A DNA stretch of 10,523 bases, from NCBI RefSeq assembly GCF_043424415.1, contig NZ_JBHWOO010000167.1, positions 1 to 10,523 of the forward strand, given 5' to 3'. The position numbers and the translations under genes are program-made. Source of the stretch: Luteococcus sp043424415 (GTDB lineage Bacteria > Actinomycetota > Actinomycetes > Propionibacteriales > Propionibacteriaceae). Positions 1-6,408 of this stretch are shown here, in pieces; position 1 is the first letter of the stretch, and each line of letters starts with the position of its first letter. The notes beneath the pieces were generated by a model. It had not been told where the DNA came from. It ran no database searches and saw only the letters and a program-made list of their open reading frames with translations.

Positions 1-732
1 CCAGTCCAGCGCCTGTTGGTAGCCGAAGCCCGAGACCTGCTTGTCGATCCACCGCGGGCTCCAGCTCGGTGCGCGCTCACCGATGACATGGCGGGCCGCG
101 TCTGGATTGCGGCGCAGCCACTGGTTGAGCTCGCGGGCCAGCACGTCGACCAGGTGCTGGTGCGATCCGTCGGCGACAACATCGGCCAGCAGGCTGCCTG
201 CTACGGGGCTGACCTGGTGCTCGCGCAGCCGGGGAAGCACCGACTGGTCCACCATGGCGGCGACGTCGTCGTCCTTGACCTTGGCCAGCAGGAGCCGGGC
301 TCCGCGCACGAGCTGTGCACCCAGCCGCCGGCGGTTCTCGGCCGACTGCAACCACCTTGCGGCACGTCCGGGAAGGCCGGCCTCGGCGATCTTGTCCTGG
401 ATGATCTGCACGGTCAAGAAGTTGTTGGTGACGAATTCCTGCAGGCTGCGCCCCAGTTCGTTCTTGCGCCGCTTCACCAGCGCCGTGTGGGGGATGGGCA
501 GGCCCAGCGGGTGGCGGAAGATGGCGGTCACGGCGAACCAGTCGGCCAGTGCGCCGACCATCGCCGCCTCGCTGCCGGCATTGACCCACCCGAGCCATCC
601 TTGGCGCACGTCGCGCAGCGTCAGCAGGTAGAGCACGGCCGCGAGGACGAGCAGGCCGGTGGCGAGGGCGCGCATCCGGCGCAGGTCGGCGCGCCGTTGG
701 GCGTCACCGGGGGAATCGGTCATCAGGCTCAC
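1..732 (-). CDS. DUF445 family membrane protein, C-terminus cut by window edge
   Basis: The 244 visible codons read as a DUF445 protein, a widespread bacterial family of unknown biochemical role. After a basic N-terminal stretch there is one hydrophobic segment at about residues 25-39. The family hallmark follows at about 43-80: WLGWVNAGSEAAMVGALADW, then a FAVTAIFRHPLGLPIPHTA segment. After it come KNELG and NNFLT motifs and a long charged helical region. The protein continues past position 1, so the C-terminal part, which in this family often repeats the pattern and may add a second membrane anchor, is not visible. I took the GTG at 732; an in-frame ATG at 723 is equally possible, since neither has a convincing ribosome site. 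It diverges from the MarR-type gene across about 70 bases. The family assignment comes from motif memory and is fairly secure; the function is unknown. Confidence 0.85.
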   Translation of the reverse strand, partial: MSLMTDSPGDAQRRADLRRMRALATGLLVLAAVLYLLTLRDVRQGWLGWVNAGSEAAMVGALADWFAVTAIFRHPLGLPIPHTALVKRRKNELGRSLQEFVTNNFLTVQIIQDKIAEAGLPGRAARWLQSAENRRRLGAQLVRGARLLLAKVKDDDVAAMVDQSVLPRLREHQVSPVAGSLLADVVADGSHQHLVDVLARELNQWLRRNPDAARHVIGERAPSWSPRWIDKQVSGFGYQQALDW

Positions 733-767
733 GGCACCAGTCTGGCGCATCGGCCCAACCGGTCAGT

Positions 768-803
768 CCTCGACGAGGGCCGCCAGCAGGTAGCATTCGG
801 CGC
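768..803 (+). promoter_or_regulatory. Promoter and candidate self-operator of the MarR-type gene
   Basis: A TAGCAT -10-like hexamer lies at 791-796, seven bases before the ATG at 804, the spacing expected when transcription starts at or next to the start codon. No Shine-Dalgarno sequence is present. The interrupted palindrome CCTCG-A-CGAGG at 768-778 covers the place where the -35 element would be. MarR proteins usually bind such palindromes in divergent promoter regions and repress themselves; use of this site is an inference. Confidence 0.4.
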
Positions 804-1331
804 ATGTCTGCCATGCCGTTCGACCGCCAGTCACTCGACAGTGACCAGCAAAGGGCCTGGCGACTCCTGCTCTCGGTCAACTCCCAGCTCTTCAGCGCCC
901 TGAACAGCCAGTTGCAGTCCGACAGCGGCATGTCCTTCCAGGACTTCGACGTGCTGGTGTACCTGCGCGAGAGTCCCGATCACCGGCTGCGCATGGGGGC
1001 GCTGTCGCGGGCCCTGGGCTGGGAACGCAGCCGCACCTCGCACCACGTGGTGCGGATGGAGCGGCGCGGGATGGTCCTTCGCCAGCGCGTTCCCGGCGAC
1101 GGTCGCGGCGCCCTGGTGGTGGCGACCGGCGAGGGCATGAGACAGCTCGAGCAGGCCGCACCCAAGCACCTCGACCTGGTCAAGGAACTGCTCTTCGGCG
1201 GGATGGACCCTGCCACCACCGTCAACCTCGCCGATGCCCTGTCGGTGGTGGCCCGCAACCTGGGGTACGTGCCGGGGCCCACCTGGCACCACGACGAGCC
1301 GGGCGAGCCCGGCATGGAGGAGAACGAGTAG
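804..1331 (+). CDS. MarR-family winged-helix transcriptional regulator
   Basis: This 175-residue protein has the size and layout of MarR regulators, dimeric repressors that often sense small aromatic or oxidative ligands. The N-terminal helix (about 17-40) and the C-terminal helices (about 117-155) would form the dimer interface. The winged helix lies at about 44-108: FQDFDVLVYLRES, then the recognition region ALSRALGWERSRTSHHVVRM, then RRGMVLRQRVPGDGRGALV, whose DGRG turn is the typical MarR wing. The C-terminal 20 residues are acidic and probably disordered. I chose the ATG at 804 because a -10-like box sits seven bases upstream; an ATG at 813 is the alternative. The stop codon overlaps the GTG of the next gene by one base, so the membrane protein downstream is probably co-transcribed and may be the regulated output. 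The ligand cannot be told from sequence. Confidence 0.88.
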   Translation: MSAMPFDRQSLDSDQQRAWRLLLSVNSQLFSALNSQLQSDSGMSFQDFDVLVYLRESPDHRLRMGALSRALGWERSRTSHHVVRMERRGMVLRQRVPGDGRGALVVATGEGMRQLEQAAPKHLDLVKELLFGGMDPATTVNLADALSVVARNLGYVPGPTWHHDEPGEPGMEENE

Positions 1332-1750
1332 TGCTGACCAGTGAGATCGACGAGCGCCCCGGGACTACCGGGGGAGCCGTCCGCGCCGACGACGGCTCCG
1401 GCAGGGGAGGTCGCTGGGCGGTGGTCGTCTCCGCCCTCGCACTGGCGACCACGGCGCTGGCCTCCGGCGTCCTGTTCAATGGCTTCCTTCGCCTCGCCCG
1501 GCTCCCAGGCCCGACGCCGGCACTGGACCGCGTGCCTCCCGGGCCAGAGGCCGACCAGGCCGTGGGGCTGATGCAGGCAGGAGCTTGGCTCTTCGTCCCG
1601 GCCGGCCTCCTCATGCTCGTCGGGCTGGTGGGTGGCGTCCGTCTGGCGCGGCGCCCCGATTCCTTCGCCAGTGGCGTGTGGGCCATCGCGCTGGCTGCCG
1701 GCTGCCCCGTGCTCGCGGTCATGCTGCTGACCGGCATGGGTGCCACCTAG
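1331..1750 (+). CDS. Small integral membrane protein, three predicted helices, unknown function
   Basis: I do not recognise this 139-residue protein. It has a hydrophilic, glycine-rich N-terminus of about 28 residues and three hydrophobic segments at about 30-53, 83-104 and 113-136, with a proline-rich loop between the first two. The GTG start at 1331 shares a base with the TAG of the MarR gene (TAGTG). A strong ribosome site, GGAGGAG at 1316-1322, lies eight bases upstream, so translation is well supported and coupled to the regulator. Three helices are too few for a typical MarR-controlled drug pump of the MFS class, so it is not one. It ends just before a strong terminator. The co-operonic link to the regulator is visible; any role in transport or stress response would be a guess. 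Confidence 0.75.
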   Translation: MLTSEIDERPGTTGGAVRADDGSGRGGRWAVVVSALALATTALASGVLFNGFLRLARLPGPTPALDRVPPGPEADQAVGLMQAGAWLFVPAGLLMLVGLVGGVRLARRPDSFASGVWAIALAAGCPVLAVMLLTGMGAT

Positions 1751-1768
1751 GCCGATCCCGCCAGCGCA

Positions 1769-1812
1769 GTGCAGCAGGGCCCCGTCCGGGATCGGCTGGG
1801 GCCCTGCTGCAC
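1769..1812. terminator. Bidirectional terminator between converging genes
   Basis: A perfect 15-base-pair stem (1769-1783 with 1798-1812, GTGCAGCAGGGCCCC arm) encloses a 14-base loop. It sits between the ends of the plus-strand membrane protein gene and the minus-strand GH13 gene, so it can serve both. There is no T run on either side, as is common for high-GC actinobacterial terminators. Ten bases of the loop (1787-1796) are also the exact reverse complement of 1751-1760. Confidence 0.85.
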
Positions 1813-1820
1813 GGGTGCGC

Positions 1821-4088
1821 TCAGTCGCGCACGATCATCGCCATGCCGCCGAAGGGGGGCAGCGAGACGGTGAACCCTCCCAGGGCGTCGACATTGTCCA
1901 CCTTGCGGCGGGTCGTCAGGTCGAAGACGCGTCCCTGCGGGATGTGGTCGGACTGGACCCGGGCGGTGAGCTTTTCGGCCCCGAAGTTCAGCGCGGTCAC
2001 CTGGATCGCTCCGATCTCCAGACGGTTGACGAGCACCAGCAGTGCAGGGTGTGCCACGTCCGGGGTGTCGACCAGCTCGGCGGAGGCGATCCCATTGCGC
2101 TTGCGGACCTTGAGCACCTGCGCCAGGCGCGAGACGAAGGAGTTCGGGTTCTCGAGCTGCTCGGGCAGCGAGCCGTACAGGGCCCGTGCGCGGGGCATGC
2201 CCGAGTCGGAGGTGGTCGCCTCGGGGTTGGCCCCCAGCAGGTCATAGGCGCCGCGCTCGATCCAGCGGGTGTCACCACTCTCGATGAGCTTGGAGACGGT
2301 ACCGCGGTCGACCGGCAGCGCACCCACCAGGTCCCAGCCGGACAGGGCGAAGACACCGGGCTGCCAGGCGTTGTACATGCTCAACAGCAGGTGCGCCTGG
2401 GTGATGCGCCGGGTCTCGGCCTCGCCGATCTCGTCGAGGTCGGTGATCCCCAGTGTGGCGGCGACGATGGAGGCGGTGGTGCAGGCGATGCCGTTCTGGG
2501 TGAAGACGAAGTTGTAAGGTCCGGCCTCGCCGGTGAGGCGGTCGCGCATGGTCTGGCGGATGTGCTCGCTCATCTCGGCGCCGGTCCAGTCCCGGCCGTC
2601 GAGGTGGTAGACGTCGTCCTTGTGGTTGTTCGCGAAGTGCACCAGCTCGTAGGTGAGCTCGTCGTGGTTCTGCAGCGCATGCACCAGCGAGGCCTGGTCG
2701 ATGCCGATGCCGGCAGCCTCGCGCAGGGTCAGGCGCAGGAATTCGGTGTCGGCGGTGGCCATCGCGTACTGGTAGGCGGGCCGGGTGACGAAGTCGTAGC
2801 TCAGGTCCGGGCCGACGGCGGAGGTGTTCCTGATGTCGTCCATGCCCAGGTTGAGCTCCTGGAAGGTGAAGCTGCCCACCTTGCGCACCATCGAGCCGAT
2901 CAGCTGGTTGGCGGCCTGGGACAGGGGATGGCCCTCGGACCAGGCGGGGGTGGCGTCGACGGACTTCTCGACGCCCAGGAAGCCATTGGCGTCCAGGCGC
3001 AGGCCGCCCGAGCCGAGGTCCAGCAGCGAGTGAAGTGCGTCGCCCATCACCAGTCGCATGCCGGCGAAGGTGGCGTCGAGCCAGTTGATCGACGGCTGGC
3101 CCTCCTTGAAGTAGTGCAGGTAGACCCAGCGTCGCTTGACGCCCTCGCAGTCGTGGATCTCGGGGGTGACCGACCAGTTGGTCTCCTTGACGCCCGGCTC
3201 GTAGAAGATGACGCGCTGCAGCTCGCCGATGATGTAGCCGGCCTCGGCCAGGGCCCGCTCGCTGGCGGCATCGAGGTTGGCGGCATCCTGCCCCTTGGGG
3301 ACCTCCGGCAGCAGGTGCCAGGCATCCTCGGGGATGTCGATCATGTGGTAGATGCCGGGGTAGTCGCGGTAGTTCAGCTCCGCCAGGCGGAAGTCCGCGC
3401 CCTTGCCGGTGTGCCCCGGGATGATGTCGTCGATGATGGTGCCGCGGTGGCGCGCGGCGTTCTCGCACATGGTGCGGAACTCGGCCTCGGTGCCGAAGAC
3501 GGGGTCGATCGCCATGCTGATGCGGTCGAAGTGTCCGTCGATGCTGGGGGTGGGCTTCCACCCGGTCAGGCCGCCGGCGAGCTTCACCGGGCCGGTGTGG
3601 ATGGCGTCGATGCCGATCTGTTCGAAGGTCTCCCACAGCTCCTCGGAGCCCAGGGCGCCGAGGAAGGACTGGCCCTCTTCGGTGATCATGCTCAGCGGGT
3701 AGGCGGTGAACCACACCGACGCGGTGGACACGGCGGCCCGCGGGTCCGGGGCTGCGAAGGGGTTGGCCCACATCTGGTGGTTGCCGGCGAGCTGACGGGC
3801 CACGGTGGTGGCGTCGCTGAGCATCGACTGGCTCTCCAGCCACTCGACATAGGCCTTGTTGCGACCGTCGGCCTCGAAGGGCGGCGTCAGGGGGCTGGCA
3901 CCGCGTCCCTGGCGGTGCCGAGTGGCACGTGGGCGCACGATCGCCGGACGGGCCGCGAAGCGCTGCTGCTCGAAGCTCGTCTCCGGGAGGATGTCCTCCA
4001 GCGGGATGCCCTCGGGCGTGGTCTCGTCATGCGCCTCAGCGGCGGTGGCGGGCTGCTTGGGCTCGGTCTTGGGGTGCTTGGTGCTCAC
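1821..4088 (-). CDS. GH13 family alpha-glucosyl enzyme, trehalose synthase-like
   Basis: This is a 755-residue glycoside hydrolase family 13 protein whose closest resemblance seems to be trehalose synthase (maltose alpha-D-glucosyltransferase), which interconverts maltose and trehalose in the cytoplasm. No signal peptide is seen. Residues 1-70 are a low-complexity, probably disordered tail; the (beta/alpha)8 barrel spans roughly 120-620 and a beta-rich C domain spans about 660-755. The GH13 conserved regions are present: region II GGLRLDANGF with nucleophile D366, region III FTFQELNL with acid/base E411, and region IV LQNHDEL with H475 and D476. Region I is altered, DIIPGHTGKG (221-230), with Gly in place of the usual Asn before the conserved His. 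Standard trehalose synthases are nearer 550-600 residues, so this is a longer variant; another maltose- or sucrose-acting GH13 activity is possible. The GTG at 4088 is preceded by TAGATT at leaderless spacing. It stands alone between a terminator and the rhomboid-like gene. Confidence 0.85.
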   Translation of the reverse strand: MSTKHPKTEPKQPATAAEAHDETTPEGIPLEDILPETSFEQQRFAARPAIVRPRATRHRQGRGASPLTPPFEADGRNKAYVEWLESQSMLSDATTVARQLAGNHQMWANPFAAPDPRAAVSTASVWFTAYPLSMITEEGQSFLGALGSEELWETFEQIGIDAIHTGPVKLAGGLTGWKPTPSIDGHFDRISMAIDPVFGTEAEFRTMCENAARHRGTIIDDIIPGHTGKGADFRLAELNYRDYPGIYHMIDIPEDAWHLLPEVPKGQDAANLDAASERALAEAGYIIGELQRVIFYEPGVKETNWSVTPEIHDCEGVKRRWVYLHYFKEGQPSINWLDATFAGMRLVMGDALHSLLDLGSGGLRLDANGFLGVEKSVDATPAWSEGHPLSQAANQLIGSMVRKVGSFTFQELNLGMDDIRNTSAVGPDLSYDFVTRPAYQYAMATADTEFLRLTLREAAGIGIDQASLVHALQNHDELTYELVHFANNHKDDVYHLDGRDWTGAEMSEHIRQTMRDRLTGEAGPYNFVFTQNGIACTTASIVAATLGITDLDEIGEAETRRITQAHLLLSMYNAWQPGVFALSGWDLVGALPVDRGTVSKLIESGDTRWIERGAYDLLGANPEATTSDSGMPRARALYGSLPEQLENPNSFVSRLAQVLKVRKRNGIASAELVDTPDVAHPALLVLVNRLEIGAIQVTALNFGAEKLTARVQSDHIPQGRVFDLTTRRKVDNVDALGGFTVSLPPFGGMAMIVRD

Positions 4089-4100
4089 CGCTCCAATCTA
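4089..4100 (-). promoter_or_regulatory. Candidate leaderless promoter of the GH13 gene
   Basis: Read on the minus strand, TAGATT (4100-4095) is a good -10 match and is followed by six bases (GGAGCG) and then the GTG start at 4088. The GGAG lies too close to the start to be a normal ribosome site, so a transcript beginning at the start codon is likely. No clear -35 element is seen 16-18 bases further up. Confidence 0.4.
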
Positions 4101-4158
4101 GTGGGGCCAGCACCCCAGCGCGATCCTGACCGGCCAGGCTCTCAGCGTGGGACCCGAC

Positions 4159-4968
4159 TCAGCGGCGATTGCGCAGCTTCATCAGCTCGCGTCGCTGGGC
4201 AGGGGTCAGGGAGTCCATGCCCTTCTCGCTGATCTGGTCCAACAGCTGGTCGAGGCGTGCGGAGTCCTGCTCACGCTGCTGGTGCTGCTTTCGTGCCTGT
4301 CGCTGTTCCCGCGTGGGACGCGAGGGGTGTGTCTTGCGACGGCCGGGGATCTGCTCGACGTGGCCCAGGAGACCCAGCCAACGGGCCAGGACGGCCACCA
4401 GCATGAAGGCCAGCGCCATGCTCAACAGGGAGCCGATGGCGCGTCCCGCGAGCATCGCCAGGGCCTGGATCCCGACCAGGACGGCGCCGATGATCCAGGC
4501 GGGGATGTTGAAGAAGAAAGGCCGGTTGGGGTTCTCGGCGATCCACAACAGCAGCACGACGAACTGAACCAGCCCGATGCCGGCCAGCAGCGTGCCGCCC
4601 AGCGCAAGACCGACGACGGTGGACGACAGGGTCAACGCTGCCCAGATGCCGACGAGCAGCTGCGCCATGCGCACCTTGCCGAGCTGGCTCTCCAGTTCAG
4701 TGCCGAAGACCCAGAAGAAGAAGAGGTTCAGCGCACCCCACAGGCTGATGGGATTGGCCAGCGGCCAGGTGAGAACCTTCCAGAAGGCGCCACCAAGCAG
4801 GTCCTGGGGGCTGTAGGCCAGCAGCGTGGGGGCGGCGGGGGCGCCGACCGAGACGAACCAGGACAGGATGACCAGTCCCACGACCAGCAGGGTCGAGCCG
4901 ACCTCGGTGCGACCGATCTTGAACCAGTGGTCGCGCAGGTCATTGCCCATCGAGAAGTATCCGCTCAC
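4159..4968 (-). CDS. Rhomboid-fold membrane protein lacking the protease catalytic residues
   Basis: This 269-residue protein has six hydrophobic segments (about 24-42, 72-90, 98-120, 122-143, 156-175, 180-199) in the rhomboid arrangement. The rhomboid loop-1/TM2 signature is recognisable as WGALNLFFFWVFGTELE (77-93), with the conserved Asn and the FGxxLE ending. Rhomboid proteases use a GxSG serine in TM4 and a histidine in TM6. The TM4 equivalent here is AGIGL (129-133), with no serine, and TM6 has no histidine, so it should not be a protease. The basic cytoplasmic tail ends in a helical motif around SLTPAQRREL (253-262), typical of the short C-terminal domain seen on many bacterial rhomboid-like proteins. 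I chose the GTG at 4968 because a -10-like GACAAT lies six bases upstream; the ATG at 4950 is the alternative, and 5076 is too long. It probably binds or chaperones membrane proteins; the partner is unknown. Confidence 0.8.
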   Translation of the reverse strand: MSGYFSMGNDLRDHWFKIGRTEVGSTLLVVGLVILSWFVSVGAPAAPTLLAYSPQDLLGGAFWKVLTWPLANPISLWGALNLFFFWVFGTELESQLGKVRMAQLLVGIWAALTLSSTVVGLALGGTLLAGIGLVQFVVLLLWIAENPNRPFFFNIPAWIIGAVLVGIQALAMLAGRAIGSLLSMALAFMLVAVLARWLGLLGHVEQIPGRRKTHPSRPTREQRQARKQHQQREQDSARLDQLLDQISEKGMDSLTPAQRRELMKLRNRR

Positions 4969-4989
4969 GCACCCATTGTCACAGATGGG
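4969..4989 (-). promoter_or_regulatory. Candidate leaderless promoter of the rhomboid-like gene with flanking inverted repeat
   Basis: On the minus strand GACAAT precedes the GTG at 4968 by six bases. The box is bracketed by a short inverted repeat, CCCAT and ATGGG with eight bases between (4972-4989), so a repressor there could occlude the promoter. The repeat is short and could be chance. Confidence 0.28.
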
Positions 4990-5042
4990 CCAAGGGCGGC
5001 CACCCCTGGCATGAACCGCAGCCTCCCACCTCGGACGTGACA

Positions 5043-5073
5043 ACGGGGTCGCCCCCAAGGGAGGCGACCCCGT
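5043..5073 (-). terminator. Terminator downstream of the Roadblock gene
   Basis: An 11-base-pair perfect stem (5043-5053 with 5063-5073, ACGGGGTCGCC arm) has a nine-base loop. It lies 20 bases after the TGA at 5093 that the Roadblock protein would reach in its restored frame, and before the promoter of the rhomboid-like gene. No T run follows. It separates the Roadblock unit from the next gene. Confidence 0.75.
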
Positions 5074-5100
5074 CACCGGTGTCCTGCGACGATCAGATCG

Positions 5101-5445
5101 TCAGGCTGCGGGCGACATTGCGAAGCTTGTGGCGGGCCAGGGCCAGGTTCGCCTGGTTGCGTACACGAACAGGCCCTTGGTGTCCTCGTTCATGACGTTC
5201 ACCAGGTGGTACTGGCCACCCAAGGTGATCAGGATGTCCTCGATCTCGTCCGACAGGCCCATGTCGGCCATGGTGCGCAGCTTGGTCTGGATGACGCTGG
5301 CGTTGCCGGCAGCGGCGCCGTCGAGGTTGAAGCCGGGGTTTCCACCCGTGGCCAGGGCCATGCCGGAGCTGAGGTCGACGATGGCAGCGCCGGTGGCGCC
5401 CTTGATGCTCAGGAGATCCTGGATCGACTGCTGCAGAGGGCTCAT
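5101..5445 (-). CDS. Roadblock/LC7 domain protein with frameshifted C-terminus
   Basis: As read this is 114 residues. Residues 1-95 look like a Roadblock/LC7 domain, a small alpha/beta dimerisation fold that in bacteria often partners small GTPases or polarity and signalling systems. Visible landmarks are KGATGAAIVDLSSGMALA (15-32), EDILITLGGQYHLVNV (69-84) and the strand KGLFVY (90-95). After Tyr95 the frame goes to an unnatural Trp/Pro/Met-rich tail ending at 5101. The next frame, however, reads NQANLALARHKLRNVARSLTI and stops at 5093, exactly the amphipathic last helix expected for the fold. The codon order suggests a loss of about 13 bases or a one-base indel near 5160. The ATG at 5445 is chosen over TTG at 5463 because GGAAAGGA lies eight bases upstream. 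Its ATG overlaps the stop of the preceding small gene (ATGA). Confidence 0.75.
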   Translation of the reverse strand: MSPLQQSIQDLLSIKGATGAAIVDLSSGMALATGGNPGFNLDGAAAGNASVIQTKLRTMADMGLSDEIEDILITLGGQYHLVNVMNEDTKGLFVYATRRTWPWPATSFAMSPAA

Positions 5446-5666
5446 GGACGAGTTCCTTTCCAAAGGAGCGCCGAGGTGCGGCGCATCTGGTGTGGGGGAC
5501 CCGGTGGGGTCGCCGTGTTCGGGCCCAGTTGAGGGGCGTTGACGGGGGAGTCCGGTGTGACGGCCCTGGGCTCGATGGAGTCCGCGTCCGTTGGTCCGTG
5601 GTCGTGGGACTCGTCCTGCGACGGGGCAGGGGCCTCACGGCCACTGAACCACTCGAAGATCCCCAC
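5442..5666 (-). CDS. Small proline-rich disordered protein coupled to the Roadblock gene
   Basis: I do not recognise this 74-residue protein. Its first ten residues, MGIFEWFSGR, could form a short amphipathic helix able to touch a membrane or a partner. The rest is rich in Pro, Asp, Ser and Ala and looks disordered until a basic end (HQMRRTSALLWKGTRP). The GTG at 5666 is preceded by GAGG five bases upstream; the reading frame is also open to a TTG at 5687, which has no ribosome site. The main evidence that it is real is its ATGA overlap with the Roadblock start at 5445, the typical sign of translational coupling. By position it may be the partner or localisation factor of the Roadblock protein, which is inference only. 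The frame is open back to about 5730. Confidence 0.5.
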   Translation of the reverse strand: MGIFEWFSGREAPAPSQDESHDHGPTDADSIEPRAVTPDSPVNAPQLGPNTATPPGPPHQMRRTSALLWKGTRP

Positions 5667-5710
5667 GATTGCCTCAACCCCAGTCAACGACGATGGCTGC
5701 TGGAACCATC

Positions 5711-5728
5711 CGTCGTCCCCCGACGACG
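5711..5728 (-). terminator. Weak hairpin after the ABC ATPase gene
   Basis: CGTCGTC (5711-5717) and GACGACG (5722-5728) can pair around a four-base loop. It lies about 70 bases past the end of the ABC gene and ahead of the small disordered-protein gene. It could be a weak terminator or part of the latter's leader. The stem is only seven pairs, and nothing else supports it. Confidence 0.28.
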
Positions 5729-5795
5729 CCTTTCACTCTGGGGAGGACGGCTGACCGCTGTCGACCTCGCGAGACTTTGCTGGGGCTTCTTTCAG

Positions 5796-6293
5796 TCACC
5801 CCACAAGGAAGCGGCTGGCCCGGAAGCCATCGAATCCGTCGGCGGACCGGTCGTCATCGACGACGACACCGCGCGCCGGAGAAGCGACCATCGCATCGTC
5901 GAGTTCGTCGTCGGTGATCTCGTCGGGGCGCACCACCTGGCACACCATGCCATTGCGCATGATGACGATCCTGTCGCACCAGCCACGCAGTTCGGTGGGG
6001 TCCGAGGAGATCAGGATGGCCGAACCTCCCTGTTCTGTGTGGTTGTAGATCATCTGGTAGAGGTCCTGCCGGGACCGCACGTCCAGACCGCGGGTCGGGT
6101 GGTTGAGGATCAGCACATCCGGACCGTCATTGATCCAGCGCGTCAGGGCCACCTTCTGCCGGTCGCCTCCGGAGAGGTTGCGCAGCGGTTTGTGGGCGCT
6201 GGTGGTGCGGATGTTCATCTGCTTGATGATGCCGACGATCTCGCGCATGGCCGCCATCTCGGAGGCATCCTCGCCGTCCTGGCCCTTGGGCAT
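5796..6293 (-). CDS. C-terminal open frame of the broken ABC ATPase (domain 2)
   Basis: This 165-residue frame starts at an internal ATG and carries the second half of domain 2: signature NLSGGDRQKVALTRW, the altered Walker B and the switch region ILISSDPTEL. It lacks any P-loop, so it cannot be an ATPase alone. In the restored protein it is preceded by GVAYFATEGRLRAEDD, which crosses the second frameshift. The last 30 residues are acidic and family-atypical. It is a fragment rather than a separate gene. Confidence 0.5.
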   Translation of the reverse strand: MPKGQDGEDASEMAAMREIVGIIKQMNIRTTSAHKPLRNLSGGDRQKVALTRWINDGPDVLILNHPTRGLDVRSRQDLYQMIYNHTEQGGSAILISSDPTELRGWCDRIVIMRNGMVCQVVRPDEITDDELDDAMVASPARGVVVDDDRSADGFDGFRASRFLVG

Positions 6294-6408
6294 CAGTGTG
6301 CGGGCGATGCTCTCGTCGTCCTCGGCGCGCAGTCTGCCCTCGGTGGCGAATAGGCCACGCCGAGCCCGGTCACGCCGCTGGTGGGGTCCACGGCTGCCTC
6401 ACCGACGG

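Noticed and set aside
16..903. Plus-strand open frame of 295 codons at the left edge
   Set aside because: It lies opposite the DUF445 gene and overlaps the MarR start; its composition is low-complexity and no domain is visible.
2272..3843. Second minus-strand frame inside the GH13 gene (523 codons)
   Set aside because: The Arg/His/Pro-rich translation is typical of an out-of-frame reading of GC-rich DNA, and the GH13 frame explains the region.
1740..4232. Very long plus-strand open frame (830 codons) opposite the GH13 gene
   Set aside because: It is antisense to a protein with clear catalytic motifs. Its translation is Val/Gly/His/Gln-rich with no domain, as expected for the mirror frame of a high-GC gene.
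4147..5040. Plus-strand open frame opposite the rhomboid-like gene
   Set aside because: The Gln/Asp/Gly-rich product is a mirror of a hydrophobic membrane protein and has no ribosome site or domain.
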